64,000 bases of DNA from Megaleporinus macrocephalus. Lineage: Eukaryota > Chordata > Actinopteri > Characiformes > Anostomidae. Positions 1 through 13,109 of the stretch are shown here, one piece after another. The notes beneath the pieces are model-generated. The model was given only the letters and a program-made list of their open reading frames with translations, did not search any database and was not told the DNA's origin. The translations under genes and the position numbers were made by a program. The first letter of the stretch is position 1; every line of letters starts with the position of its first letter. The DNA lies in assembly GCA_021613375.1 (NCBI GenBank), contig CM038704.1, forward strand, positions 29,320,082 through 29,384,081. The letters are read 5' to 3'.

Positions 1-1732
1 TATCTCGCCGTGAAACTCGGCACCTTTGTCTGACAGTGGGCAACACACAGAGTGGGGAAGGCTTGTCGCGGGAGTGTGTGTGTGCTGCTTTCGACTTGGC
101 TATATAATTGTAAGTATGTCAAGTAAGGCAAGTATAAGTTTCCCAGCAACGCCTAGCGGAGTCAAGAGAGGCTTCACAACAGGTATCAGGAAAAGAGGAA
201 GGTGGGAGCAGAAAAAGAAGGAGAGAGAGAAAGAGGTAGCGAGAGGACGGTTCAAGAAGAGCAGGAAAGAAAGGGAGAAACATGGGAATAAAAAAGATAA
301 ACAGTTTGACCTTCTGATTCCGCCAATTTCCACTGGCCGCCATTCCTCCTTGCCCCTCTCTTCTCCTGTCTTGCCCTCATCCCTGTGTGGGTCCAATCCT
401 TTTTGGAGGGATAAATAGTGTTGCCATGCTTTAATAGCCCCAGTCCCAAACAGCCGGCCAGGAGAAATAAAAGGAACTTTCCCCATTTATCTCTGGGAGA
501 AAGGAGTTCCTATTAGGGTCCCCATAGCCACAGGGCCTTTCCCTCCCAGCCTGCACAGCTTTGGAGATTGCCTGCTTGCTTTAAGATGCTATTGAGTGCT
601 CACCAGGACAATTACACGGTAAGACACCCCCCCACACACGCACATACACACCATCTTCCCGAAACGACCCCCCCACACAACCTTGTATTCCTGTAGCTGT
701 ACGGCAGAGTTGCAGTAGATGCTCCTGACGATAAGGCTGAACGTGTGTGTGTGTGTGTGTGAGGGAGGGAGGGAGGTACAACAGAGTGGGGGCAAAGTGA
801 TAATGGTGCACTGAATGGTTTGGAATAAAGTATCATGGCAAAGCGCCTGGAGTCAGACACTCAGGGTAGTAATGCAAATGGTTTTCACCCCACCTCTCCG
901 TCTGGCATAATGATAGCCCTCCAAACAGTATGTATGATGAAACAGAGCGAGGGAGATATATAAATAAAAATAGCACACCTTCCCTGAAAATGACTTTATG
1001 TTGCCTTTGGGGATCTTCAGACACACCTTTGTACTTTCCCTGTAGGCTCTCTATATTCCTCCCTCTCTCTCTCTCTGTATGACTTTTTTTTTCATTTGAT
1101 AAGGCACAAAGTAGATATTTCTGTGAGTAGCAATACAGCCTGCTGAAAAGAGAGAGTAGTGGGGTTTAAACAGGCCTAACCTCACGCATGCCATGTCAAT
1201 CTCATTTCAGCTGGTTCAACAGATCAAGATGCTTATTTCTACGCAAAGAAAGAGAGAAATGAATAAAACGAGGACTTTCTCACATTGATCTTGGAGAGCT
1301 TCAACATCTTTGGTGTGGAGGAAGGGGTTTAAGGAACCACAGTTATGTATTTACTTGGATTTATCTTTTTGCTTATGTTAAACACATACTGTCCTCTGTC
1401 CCAGTTTCTTTGAGGGCAGAGCTGAAAAAATGCCATCCCCCTCCTCATTATCGATCCCTGGTGGCTGAATATGTCTTTTCCACAGGTCATCTAGTAGAAC
1501 AGTAAAGAATATCTCTGTGCTCTGTGCACAGACTGAAATCTTGTCCTCCAAGGACAATGACTTAACCCTCTGCCAATATAGCAGAATCACAGCCAGCAAG
1601 CATGTTGACAAGGAGCATGGAGTCATTGCCCATATTTTCATCCACAAAGAGAAGAGCAGGAAATCCTTCTGGTGGCACTTGGATCTAACAGAAGATTCTC
1701 AACTCAGCTGGGAGTTTATTATGGGACTGCAG
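1..1732. other. Non-coding sequence, no gene seen
   Basis: No open frame here looks like a protein. A purine-rich tract lies at about 190-290 and a (TG)n run at 743-761. The stretch at about 410-600 is repeat-free and of balanced composition, so it could be a conserved element, but nothing in it is diagnostic. I see nothing recognisable at 1000-1732. Confidence 0.6.
743..761 (+). repeat. (TG)n microsatellite
   Basis: A short perfect TG run followed by a GAGG-type purine run. Confidence 0.9.
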
Positions 1733-3298
1733 TGAACAATATAATATGAACTGCTACAAAGTGGCTGGAGAAGTGTAGAATATTGTGCCATTATTGTAAG
1801 ATGTGTTGTGCGTACAGTGATTTAGTGACTCATTGACAAAGTGGATAACTCTTTTGTAAAAACGCATGACTCCTGGAATTGTCTGGGAAATGTCTTAGAT
1901 CAATAAGGACCCCTTAGGGCCAGAGAAGGCCTAATGATTTCTGAAAACAAAAATACTTGTGTATTGGCATGCCACAAAGTGCCATAAGCTCTCACACAGT
2001 AGCTTATTCTCCTTCAAGCTGCTTAGAAAACCACTTTTATTTAGGCTGAAATTATCACACCGTTTCCATCTACCCTGCCTTTGTATTAGATGTCCTAGTG
2101 TCAGACATCTTCATAAAGTTTCCCAAGGGTGCAAAACAACATGATATCAATTGCTACACAATGGTAGGAGAAGTATAGCATGATACACCACTCCTCTAAG
2201 AGGCCTTTGTAATTTGGTGGGTTTAATGATAAGGTGAAGAACTGTTGTTCAACTCTAAGAGTTGCTGAGATTTATAGATTAATAGTACACCAATTTCTGT
2301 CTGAAGTTGATTTTGATCATGCAGTTTAAGCCTAGCAATTTCTAACAAGCACAGTGTGCAGCTCCCATTTTGGCTTCTCTTTTCTTCAAAATCAATAAGT
2401 CTAAAGTTAGTTTTGATCTTGCAGTTTGTGCCTATCAATTTGCAAATTCCAGCATCATTTTTCATCTGATGTGTTGGTGTTTAACAGTAAATGAAACTGT
2501 GAATACTGAACAATAATGATGATAATATGGTCAGATGCATGCTCACAAAAACAACATAACTCTAGGAAATCAACACAATGGCATGCCACAAACTACCACA
2601 AGCATCCAACAGCTTTCCTCTTAGTCTTCTAAGCAGTCAACGTTGCCACTTTCATTTGGCATCAAGTGGTCACCTCTTTTCCTTCTAAAATGTAAAAGGC
2701 TTTCCCGTGTCAGAATGTCTTCAAACATTCCCTATGGGTGCATTTGGTGAACAATACTACACAAACATGGTGGACGTATAGCATATAATGCCATCCACTG
2801 AAGAGGTCTAGTGTGATTTGCTGGGTTTGTTCTTGCTCAGGTACAGGAGTTGCTGGCCAGTATAGAATAATAACCCCACTGTGGGCAGCAGTGACTTCTC
2901 TTAAAGTAAGTTTTGATCCTGCAGTTTGTGCCTAGCAGTTTGTAACTTGCCAGCAAGTTGTCCTGTCTGATGTGGCATTGCTGGCTTGGACTTTGAAATG
3001 GAACACGTCTGTGAAGATGAATACTGAATGAATATGTTCTACCTTAAGACATGTTCAACAGAATGTTGCAGTCCGAGTAAATCACCACACTTGCTACTGG
3101 GAGAAGAATATTTCATAAATGGCGTAAATTAGCATAAGCAGCCACAGAGTACCTTGAAAATTTCTCCTAGACCTCTAAGCAGCCAAGGTAGCCACTTTCA
3201 CTTGGGCTAAAATGGTCACCTCTTTTCCTTCCACAATGCCTTTGTAATAGGCTTCCCAGTGTCCTAATATCTTCACAAAGTTTCCTAAGGGTGCCTTA
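1733..3298. repeat. Diverged tandem array of ~0.6-kb units
   Basis: Two landmark blocks recur in the same order and orientation. Block L1 (GTGAACAAT...GCTACA...GGAGAAGTATAGCAT-like) occurs at about 1733, 2131 and 2749. Block L2 (GCCACAAA...CTTCTAAGCAG...TCACCTCTTTTCCTTC...GTGTC...TCTTCA-AAAGTTTCC...GGGTGC-like) occurs at about 1969-2125, 2584-2745 and 3121-3296. The full period is about 540-620 bp. The first unit is shortened, with its L1-to-L1 distance only about 400 bp. Within one unit a block of about 40 bp containing TTTTGATC-TGCAGTTT is itself doubled, near 2305 and 2408, and recurs near 2909. I recognise no coding capacity or transposon ends. The copies are clearly diverged, so the array is old. 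Confidence 0.75.
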
Positions 3299-3815
3299 GC
3301 TGGGCGGCGCTAAGTGCTCTTTGCTGCCTGTGATAGGCCAGTGTGTTGAGCAGGTTTTGGCGATAGCAGCTCTCTGGTGGCGCGGCTTCTCTCCCAGGTC
3401 TCTCTCTGGCAGAAAGCAAAAGAAAGGGAATAAAAAAAGGGGCTGGGAGAGAAAGGAAAAGAGGCAGGAGGGAATTGACACAGAGCTTGGCTACACGCCA
3501 GAGCTGGCCTCCTCGCGTCTAATGTACGAGCGGGGATTTATTTAAACAGGGAGAAGAGAGGACAGCTTCACAGCGCCAGATTAATTCCGCTTTTTTATTC
3601 AGAAAATAAAAGAGACTTTGAATTATTAAGAGATAGCGGGATTAGGAGCCTCTCTTTCCAACCCCAATCTACACTCCTTTTAATTTCCACTTCATTAGAA
3701 TTCTTTTTGAAGTATTTTAATGTGGACAAAGGGAGAGAAAGAGAGAGAAAGCAGAAAATATTAAATATCAGTTAAACTGTATTAGACATAAGCCCAAGCC
3801 TCCATTTTTTCTCTC

Positions 3816-3858
<43 letters not shown>

Positions 3859-4830
3859 CTCCCTCACTCTTTTTTTTCACAGTCATATTGATCTTACCCT
3901 CTTGCTTCTCAATTATCAACTTTTATTGTAGGTTCAGCCAAGTGCAGAAAGGCAGATTTTGAAATGAGCCGGCTTCTATCTGTCTATTCATCCGCAGGGC
4001 TTGGGGGCCTATTGCAGGGATCCTGCTCGTCTCTGCTCACATTCTCTCCTCCCCGCTTAAACCCTCTCAGATTCATCAGCCAGACCCAGGCTGTACAGGG
4101 GCTGCGGGGTCAAAACAGTCCATGAAAATACCCCCAGGTTCAAAGGTCAGGATAGGCGAGGCTCTCCAGCAGTGATGTTCCTAATTGAGCATCAGTGTTG
4201 CTTTCCTTATCATAACAGAAAGCAATTGTTGGTTATAGGGGGAGGGCGGCTGGGGCTGAAATGTGACACATCCAGGCAGCATCTGTTGAAAGATGGCTGT
4301 TGGTGCTGAGACAGTTTGATGGCAGTGGTTTATTATTTTTTTTTTCCTCCGCTTCTTTTTTTCCCCCAACTCACCCAACCACCTCCCCCCTCCGCTCCTT
4401 TCTTCTAACCGGTTTTGGAATTGTTACTTTTCTTCACATGATTGGCGATATCAGTGGCGTGGGCTGCGTGCCCTCTCCAGCTCCCAGCAGCGGCTGAAAT
4501 GTGATTGTGGTGGGGGATTCTCTCTCTGTCAGGCGACCGCTTCCTAATCTCTGCGAGTGCTTTGTGCGGGGGGATTACCGCTAAAAGTGTTAGCGCATAT
4601 TTACAACTTCTCCAGTAAACTCACAACAGCCACTCCTGCTGAAGGGGCCCAGCCGCCACGGCTAAGCCACGTTTAGCATATGTAATCAAGCCCGGCTTTT
4701 TAAACAAGTGTATCTGAGCGACTATGTGTGCGTATTTAGCCTCACTAAAGGGAGAAAAGCTGTTTGACCTGGCAGTTTAAACACTGCATTTGAGACACTG
4801 GATTACCTGTGTAAATTAGAGATGTGTCTA
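3299..4830. promoter_or_regulatory. Candidate conserved non-coding block
   Basis: Apart from the (CT)n tract, this stretch is free of recognisable repeats and has a mixed, information-rich composition. The part at 4420-4830 stands out. It contains runs such as TAATCAAGCCCGG, GGGGATTACCGC (a GGATTA-type homeodomain core) and AGTTTAAACACTG. This look is typical of conserved enhancers near developmental transcription-factor genes. Conservation itself was not tested, so this is inference. Confidence 0.35.
3821..3854 (+). repeat. (CT)n microsatellite
   Basis: Perfect CT dinucleotide run inside a longer pyrimidine-rich stretch, followed by TTTTTTTT. Confidence 0.95.
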
Positions 4831-6720
4831 GGCTTGTTTGTTTGCAGAGGATGCCAAACATAACCCATTCTCCAGGGAGGGCCCTGCGTTTCCAAATACA
4901 TTGAGATCCCAGCTGGGATTTGCCCAGTATGCTCTGTAATGGGCGTTCAGCTTGAGTGATTTATGGCTAGATGATACAAACCTGAAAGTACTTGTTGTGT
5001 TGTGGATGAACTTGATGTACATACAGTCCAACAGCAAACACTCATTTGTAACTGTGTTATTAATTATTAATTCCAATATATATATATACATTTTTATGTA
5101 TTTTTTTAAGGGATGAGGAGCCTGATTATATGAATGTAGGAACTGCTCCTGACTCCATGTTTTTTACGTCCCTGTCCCTGATCATCATTGTGAGTGGTTA
5201 AGCGGTTGGAGTCTATAATTTTATTTGTGTAGTGGATTTCTCGCTCTTTTAAGAGCATGGGCAAACAGCAGTAAAGAGAAGTCGGGTCCCGCTGTAGCAT
5301 CTGCAGCTTATCAGCACATCAGGACGCCAGTGTGTGATTTAGAGCCTGACGAGGTGGCCCTTGTGTCGGTCTGTTGTCATTGAAATAAAGCTGGGGGCCC
5401 TGTCCCCCCTCTACCTCCCCCTCGTCTGCCCAGAACAAGTGTATCTTCAGAAACACGCTGGCCTCTTATGGTAATGCCGGCGTGTGCGGGTGTGCGTGTG
5501 CGAGTGTGTTTTAGGGTTTCCCTCTGGGGTTTTTGGAGTCTGGTCCTTTTTTTTTTTTGATGTACATGTTTAAGACCAGAAAGGCTAAGAGGGCCAGCAC
5601 TAGCCAGACTACATATGTAACATTTCATACCATAGGCTTGTTGATGGATGATACATAATTATGGCATGAAAATTGCATACATTGGTAATTATTTCTTACA
5701 TTTGGTTCTTTTTATTTTGCAAAATCACACCTTGGAAATGCGAGCTAGGTGCAGTGAAAATTGTGCCTTGATGCGACCACAACAGGCATCTGAATTTAAC
5801 TTTCAGTTTACTAAGCCTGCGCTTTACTAAGGTTTTAACGGTGCAGTGCAACCACAGAGGTTTGAACAAGCTCAAGACAAAGAAAATGTAAGTCCTTTTC
5901 TACCAACAGGGGTGTGATTCTATTTTGGCCAAGAAAATAGAGTTTGTGAAACAATAACATAGAGTGCGTGCACACACTGCGGCCATATAATGCCATATTT
6001 TGCACTGCGTCTTTCCACACAACTGAAATGCTGCTACTCTGTTCGTAAGTAAGTCTTCCAATCACGCAGACGTTAACATGAACTTACACCTGTGTGTAAA
6101 AGGCAGAGAAAATACCTCAAATGTGACCAAATCTGCTCGATTTACTAATCATTCACATTCCCAATATCTCTACCCATTTCTTGTGCATCCATCCCATGTT
6201 GTGCATGATCCTCCCTTCAATGCAGCCTTTTGCACTTTTCCATACATTTGGCCCCAAAACTGCACATTTAGGCTCATTTACCCATTTTGTACATAGCATG
6301 TGGGCAAAACGTGTTGTTTGGACCTGAAACATGCACGACCCGTTTTGATACATTGGGCCCAGGTTGCTTTGCAGGTAAAGGCAAAGGAAAATTTTCATCC
6401 CACGTCTTTGCACAAACTATTATGTCAGATGGTCTTATGGCACTTCTGAGATTTTATTTCATTCGTCACAAAAATGTTGGGCAAAAACTGACAACCATAG
6501 CCTGAGCCCTAAATGGGAAGTCATCCAGTATCTGATGCTAACAACAGCCCGCAGATGGGGGAAAGTGTCATCTTCCTGACGAGAGAAATCTCAGGCACAT
6601 AATCTGTTGCCGCATGTGCCCCCAAAACAGATTTGTTGCTGGAGAAAAAACGGGGTTCTTTAGCATCATATTTGCTAGTGAGAATGCTAGTGCCAATGCT
6701 ATTGATAAACCTGACCATTA
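4831..6720. other. Non-coding, possible old repeat
   Basis: No convincing coding frame. A GT/CG-rich run lies at about 5480-5510. The interval 5740-6420 has a somewhat repetitive flavour: GCA-rich stretches, and GGGCCC and GGCCCC words near 6355 and 6250. It may be a decayed mobile element, but I could not define ends or a family. Confidence 0.45.
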
Positions 6721-7290
6721 ATTAAAACATAGTTGTCCTTTATTCAGTAGCTCACCCTGTATGTCCTCCAGAAGCTGGCGAGAAAGGCACACAGTTTATG
6801 AAGATGATGAGAGAAAAAGAGAAAGACGGCGAGTGAATAAGACAGAGAACAATGTCAGAGTCTGTGTTGAAAAGAGAATACCTGATAAACATCATCTATT
6901 TAAACAAACCTAATGCTTGACTGCTTGTCGTGGGCTGCATTTCATACATAAAATATGTTCCGTCACTGATATTGGCGCTTATCGGCGGCGGGAGAGGCAG
7001 AGGCGGGCTGTGGGAGGCTGGGTGGGGAGTGCTGGGCTGTTTGTGCACGATGATTGAGGCCCCAGAGCTGGAGATGCACCACTGATAACATCAGTCTGTC
7101 TGTCTGTCAGGCTAGCAGGCAGAAGGTGCGTGTGTATGTGTGTGTATGTGTTTAGGTAAGGAAAGAGGATAGAGACATGGATTGAGATGGAGCAGAGAGA
7201 GGAAATGTAAAAGAGAAACGGAGGTTCAACTGTAGTCGGACACCCAGTTGAAGTGAATATGGGAAGCTATAAGGTTCATAAGGTTGTGTG
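6721..7290. promoter_or_regulatory. Candidate conserved non-coding block
   Basis: The core at about 6930-7100 is repeat-free and moderately GC-rich, with words such as GGCGCTTATCGGCGG and GATGATTGAGGCCCC followed by ACTGATAACATCAG. It stands out from the AT-rich flanks. An enhancer role is inferred from composition only. Confidence 0.28.
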
Positions 7291-8511
7291 TGTCCCCTGA
7301 GAGAGATAGAGGGGGAAACTCCCTCGCTCATCCTGACCTCCTGTCAAGCCTGATCAAGGGGACAGAAGACTCCCCAAAGGAGCGACCCCAATACAACCCG
7401 TTTAAGGCCGACTCTGTCAGCAAGGGCGTCCAGCGTGGACTGTGGAACATGGGAGGAGGGGAAAACCAGTGGGTCCTATTTTTTTGCATAGGGCAGAGAA
7501 CTTTCACGTGACATATGTTCTTGATATGAATGTATTACCCTACACATTCTGTTGCATAGAGACACTTAAGGTGACTTACGGGTCTTCTGGGCAGGCCTGT
7601 TTGACAATCAATGCGAGTAAAATAAACTTTTTGGCCTCTTCTTTTTTATTATTGGTCTGTGGTGACTTGAATTCAACCAGTCAAACTAAATATCCTAGAC
7701 GGACAGCAGTGTTACCTTGATAGTAATTTATAGGCAATCTAGTGTGTAGGCTTATAGAAGCACAAATTGCTATAAAATTAGAACTGATCTCTTTAAATCA
7801 AGCTGATAGAAGAAACCACTGTGACCACTACATTGGGTGATGTGGTGGTCATTAGTCAGATGTAGGAGAAAAAATGTATACCGTATAGTATTGCATTTTT
7901 TTGGATGAGATTCACACAGGCCCAAAATGTATACATTATTTTTGTAATATAAATTATATATAAAAGTATATAAATTAAAAAATATATATGTATTGATAAA
8001 TAAATGTATTCTCAGTGAAAGGTGGATATATGAGTTGCAATGGCCACATTAACGTCATTTTGGATCTTTTAACATTTTTATTCGAAGATGATAAAAATGT
8101 GAAAATAAGGACTGCGTAGAAATCAGTACTGTAGGTGTATGAAAAACAGAGCACGTCAAGCACCTGTTCCGGTCAGACAGGAAGTTAAGAGGTTTTGTAT
8201 GCCCCAGTTTTTTTTTTTCAAATTGAATATTGACTTCCAGTGCAAATCCAAACTTCCCTAAAACAAAACTGGCTTTTCATAATAAGATCAATAAAGAAGT
8301 CTGGTTGTTGTGATTCTGAGCATTGTGCAAGTAAGGTCTGAATGGGTCTGTACTGGGACCAAAATAAAAAGGACAAACATATAAAGATGTGCTAAAACTC
8401 AATGTTTATTCTTTATCTAGCGCACACTAAATCTAACTATATATGGTTTTTAAACCAGTTTGTCAACATTAAATTTTTTTTAGCATTATTTTACAATATT
8501 CTTTGTATAAG
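7291..8511. other. Non-coding, nothing recognised
   Basis: AT-rich unique sequence with small TATA-type runs around 7935-7995. I recognise no gene, element or RNA. Confidence 0.55.
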
Positions 8512-8875
8512 CTTAAGGGGACCTATTATGCTTTCCTGTTTTATTTGTGTATTGTGTGGTCTTTTGTGCATGAAAATGGTGTGCGAAATTATAAAACTCT
8601 CACAAAGAAACCACTTTTTCTTAGCTTTCTGAAATGCTTTATTGGAATTCCAGTCTTTTTCTCTGTTACAAACTGAAATCATCTCGTAGCACAGTCCTTG
8701 TTGCCCGCCTACCATCAAGCTTGGCATGCCCTCACAAAATGCTACTGCAATCCAATCAAAACAGAGTGGATGAGCTGACCAATCACCTTATTCCACATTG
8801 AAACACTCTGAATAACTTGGTTTGCATGGTAACGATTAAATTATAATTATAGAAATATGAAATTCCCCTTTAAAG
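8512..8875. mobile_element. Short non-autonomous DNA transposon
   Basis: The left end carries TTAAGGGGACCTATTATG and the right end ATTCCCCTTTAAAG, which form short inverted ends around TTAA(A)GGGGA. The interior includes TTTTGTGCATG and a CCAATCA...GCTGACCAATCA segment, an arrangement I recognise as a widespread teleost interspersed repeat that begins with a 'ggggacctattatg' motif. There is no transposase frame. The family name is not known to me. Confidence 0.7.
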
Positions 8876-10769
8876 TCTTTAAAAAACTAGCTACTATCAG
8901 CAGCTAGCACTGACTTCCCTATGATCTCAGACTGCGCCTGTCCCCAAACCTTTACCCTTGCACTTCACTTACCACTTCAACACAAACCAAGCATCCATAG
9001 CCAATAAATATCTCAGCATAACACATTACAATATATAACATATTATGAATCTTTAAAAAATGCAGTAGTACTTTGTTGTGCCTCAAGTATCATTCTAATA
9101 ACACATCATGGGCCTCAAGTCATTCCTATTCCAAGACATCAGGGAAGAAGACTGAGCGTAGTGTATACACAGAGGTGAGTCATGCGTGGGTCAGGGGAGG
9201 CTAGTCATAAAGGTGGAGTATAATAGAGCTGGGTGTTGGAGAATAGAGAGAGGAGGTGCAGATGGCTGTGACCTGCACTCTCCCAGCCTTTCTCCACTCT
9301 CAACTGGGCCTATTCGGAGCTCCTGTCCTCATTATAGATGTGACCATGGCACTGGAGTCCAGAAGCTGATGAATGGCCAGGCAGAGGGGTTATAATAGAC
9401 ATGGGCAGTGAAGGCCAAGGCTCAGGGAACTGCAGAGATGACCCACAGCTGGCTGAAGTGTTTTAGGCAGGCGGATATAACCTCAGTGCAGCCTTGACCC
9501 CACAGAAGATAAGAGAGAAGGCAGGGTGAGAAGAGTGTGTGTGCGTGTGAAGGTGTATGTGCTGCAGGAATAGAAATTCATTCATTCATTCATTCATTCA
9601 TTCATTCATTCATTCAAACATTAATTTAAAACATGGTTCTATTTTTCTTATTTTTCTTTACATTGTTAATTTACCTTAATTTAACATTAATTACCTTTCT
9701 TTATCTGAACTTGGTATTTTAAGACTATAGCCAAATATCTGTGAATGGCTTTGTCTGTTAGTCCAGCTTTCAGAGACGTTCTGGGACAAAATGTGCAGTA
9801 ATCCTAAATGTACACAAAAAACCCTCAGGAATGTTAGAAACACAAACCTTGTAAGGAAGAACAGTGCTTCAAAACAAAAAAAGCACTCCTCTGAATTGTA
9901 AGGTTGTTGAGAGGTCAAAATATAATAATATTTCTGCATACCAGAGAGAAACATATAAACCCTTTAACAAAAAGTATTTCATTTCAATCAACAGATCAGG
10001 ATTTCTCCATAGTATCTACATAACTCTCCTATTGGAGCCAAAAAATGAACCCCTAACACAATTAGGAAAATTAAATTAGGACTTATGATTGTCAATGAGT
10101 GTGACCAAAAACAACGGTTGCAAATAAAAAATAAAATGTCTTTTTCAAGTATCAAATGTGTTCATGTGGATCACTATTAGGGCTAATACACTACTAATGT
10201 ATCACTACTAATACACTATTATACTTTTGACTTTTACTTTTTTGCTTAATTATTGGCTTAGACTGAAGGCCTAATTTTAATGCCAGTGATTCACCACTAC
10301 TACATCTATGCTGCTTGTAAAATAACACTCTTAAAAGTTGAAATTGAAAAAAATTACACTACAATTACAAAGTCTAAATTTAAAAATCTACTACTGTATG
10401 TTAACTGTGGGCTACTTTCCCCAAAGGGATTTAACTACCACAATCAGTGTACAGCAGAGGTAGAATGCTCTTAAACAATCACATAATTCAGAGAATCCAG
10501 TGATATCTTGGGCATTTCTCAATAGCAGTGATTTGCAAGAACGGCAATCATTTTAGGAAAAAAGCTGCATAGTTTCTAACCAAATTCTTCATACAGTTGG
10601 ACACCACATTTTTTACATCATGATAGTGTATTATCATATTACAATTAATATCACAAGAACGATGCAGTATTTCTGGAAGAAGTAGTTCATCTGTAAAATG
10701 CAGAGAAATTACCAGCTTCATTATATACAAATATAAAGTTTACCATTGTATAAAGTTCACCTTTAATCA
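8876..10769. other. Non-coding with an (ATTC)n tract
   Basis: AT-rich sequence without a believable gene. The interval 9180-9530 is less AT-rich and may be functional non-coding DNA. From about 10100 to 10770 there are only short local repeats, such as alternating CACTACTAATA words near 10180-10230. Confidence 0.5.
9576..9616 (+). repeat. (ATTC)n tetranucleotide microsatellite
   Basis: About ten perfect ATTC units. Confidence 0.95.
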
Positions 10770-11795
10770 TAGGTTGCAAAATAGGAGTGAAGAATTTATG
10801 GAATATTCAGATTATACCATTGTGAAACATTCCACAATAAGCAGGTAAATTGGTAACAGATAAAAGTATCTTAAGTATAAAAGGATCCACCAACTATTCA
10901 GGCGTTGCAAGCTAAGATGGGTCATGGCTGACCATTTTGTGCCAAAACATCATGAGAGAATTATCAGTAGTTCGAAAAAAATATTTCTCAACACAAATGT
11001 GCAAAGAATTTAGGTCTTGCACATCTACCCTACATAATCTTTTGAAAAGATTTTAGCACTTGGGAGAAATCTCTGTGTAGGGTAAGGCCAGAAACCTCTG
11101 ATGAATGTGTGCGACCTTCAAGCCCTCAAACGGCATTTCATAGGAAACCGTCATGCTACTACTGTGTTCAATACAGCCACACAGGCTCTAGAGTACTTTG
11201 GAAAATCAACACTTAACACAGTCCGCCTCTTTGTCAGGAAATACAACTTACAATCCACAAGTTGAAATCCATACATCAATTCTGTTCCCATTCATGCTAA
11301 GTCTCTGGGCCCAAGCTCATCAGATAGTCCAAAAGAGTGGAAACGTGTCCACATTGCAGCTTGTTTTGGGGATAAACAGATGAGAAGTTGGCAGAGGAAC
11401 TTGGGATACTGGGATTTTACAGAGACATATGCTGCCATTAAGACAATGTCTCTTCCGAGAAGTATGTGCTTATTTCAGCAGGAAACTGGCAGCCTTCTTT
11501 CTGCACAGGCTACAACAGTGTGGCTTCATAACAGTGTAACCTACACGTCTCCTATTGAAAAATTATGGAGCATTATGAAGAGGGGAATCAAACAATGTCT
11601 GGTATCAAGCAAGAATAGGAAAACAATTCAAAATTGGTTTATATTTACAACAACCCAAGTTAGCCAAAACATTCTTTTTGGCCAAAACATTCTTTATAAT
11701 TTTGTCAGTTGAATAAAAGTGCAAGAGAATGAACAAATCACAGATTCTTGTTTTTATTGCATTTCACAGAATGGGGAATTTCTGGAAACTGAAGC
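10770..11795 (+). pseudogene. Decayed Tc1-like transposon with broken transposase
   Basis: The interval follows, segment by segment, a common teleost Tc1-like element. It has a leader around 10880-10930, the N-terminal helix-turn-helix coding part at about 10930-11110, a middle part, and a C-terminal coding part at 11380-11620. That last part ends in SPIEKLWSIMKRGIKQ (from about 11548), which matches the family's conserved 'SPIE-LW-IMKR' motif around the last catalytic acidic residue. A right end with TTTTTATTGCATTTCACA and TTTCTGGAA lies at about 11745-11790. The reading frame is broken by stops and by internal deletions between about 11250 and 11440, so no active enzyme is possible. The left inverted end is not clear and may be lost. 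Confidence 0.85.
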
Positions 11796-13109
11796 AAGTT
11801 TATAGAAGCAAGTAAAAAACAAAAACAGTGTATGTTCCAGTTTACTAAGTAGTATCTCTATAAATCAAGTGCAGAAGAACTATTTCCTAAACAGCCCTCC
11901 CCTAATAAAGGGGACAAATTGATAAATGAATGCATTAATATATAATTCATTCATTTGTTAATTCATTCATTTGTTCATATTTTGTCCCCAGTAGCACAAT
12001 GATTCTCTTTCTTGGTGTTTTGCCTCTTTGCCTCACTTTCAGTTGTAATGTAGGATATTTGAGAATATGTGACATTTCTCTCTTTCTCTCTCTCTCTCTT
12101 TCTCTCTTTGCTTGCATATGTGTGTGTGTATGCATTTGGGTGGCTTGCAGCAGGGGGTCTTCCACCTGGCCTGCAAAAGGCAGACTTGATACATAAACAG
12201 GATTATCAGCTGAGAGAAGGTGTGCATGAGGCAGGGCGCTGCAGAGCCGAAAAATTCCATTTGTCAGATCACTGGCTTTCATGAATACTTAAAGAATGGA
12301 AAAATACACTGCTGCTTCTCATAGACTAATTACACTTGTAAAGACATGGAGGATATATGACTTGAATATACAAACACTTCATAGGAGGAAAGAATGCAAA
12401 AAATGTAATTAGCATTGAGTTCTCAAACGGTCATACAGTTTCATATATAAAGCTACATCTTGCTGAAGCTTTGTAGACTGTCTATAGTTGCTGAAGCATA
12501 ATGGAAAGGTGGATACCTGACCTCATTGCCAGACGGTTCCATTCGAGTAGTGACTGCTGAATGGAAATGATTGATTGTTGCTAGTTCTTCATGAGTGTTT
12601 AGAGCACTTCCTTAAGGGATCTCTGAGGACAGCGGTGGATGCTCACATAGGAAGCGCTCGATGAATTCATGTGATAACTGGCATTTTCTATGTTGATGTT
12701 GAAAACCAAACCTCTTGGCCTGCTTTCTGCTAAGAAATGTCATTTCTTAGACCAGTTTGAAGGTAGCTGTTCTCTCTCACTCACGCTCTCTTTCTAACCC
12801 TTTATATATGTACCAAGACCAGAAAGAAGGACTTTCAAGTATGTGAACACAACCTGCTGCTGTAGTAATGATGCATTTCCATTTACAGCCTCCTGGAGAG
12901 AAAGACACCTGTATGCAAGTGGGTTTACAAGGTAAACCTTTCTTACTGCCTAAAACGTGGCCTCTGAACCAGGATTATCCAATGAGAATGTTTGATTTGG
13001 CCCTCTAGGAAGTTTCCCCAACCCGATCCTCTCGGTCTACAAGTATATTTATAAACTATTCATTATTAGTACACCCTTATTTTCTTTTTAAACATTAACA
13101 GTAATTGAT
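11796..13109. other. Non-coding, nothing recognised but a CT tract
   Basis: Contains ATTCATTTGTT repeats near 11946-11980 and a (CT)n tract at 12079-12110. The short frames across that tract are low complexity. No gene or element recognised. Confidence 0.55.
12079..12110 (+). repeat. (CT)n microsatellite
   Basis: Interrupted CTCTTT/CTCTCT run, immediately followed by a TGTGTGTG run. Confidence 0.85.

Noticed and set aside
5740..6420. Possible Harbinger-type element
   Set aside because: No target-site duplication, inverted ends or protein match could be made out by eye.
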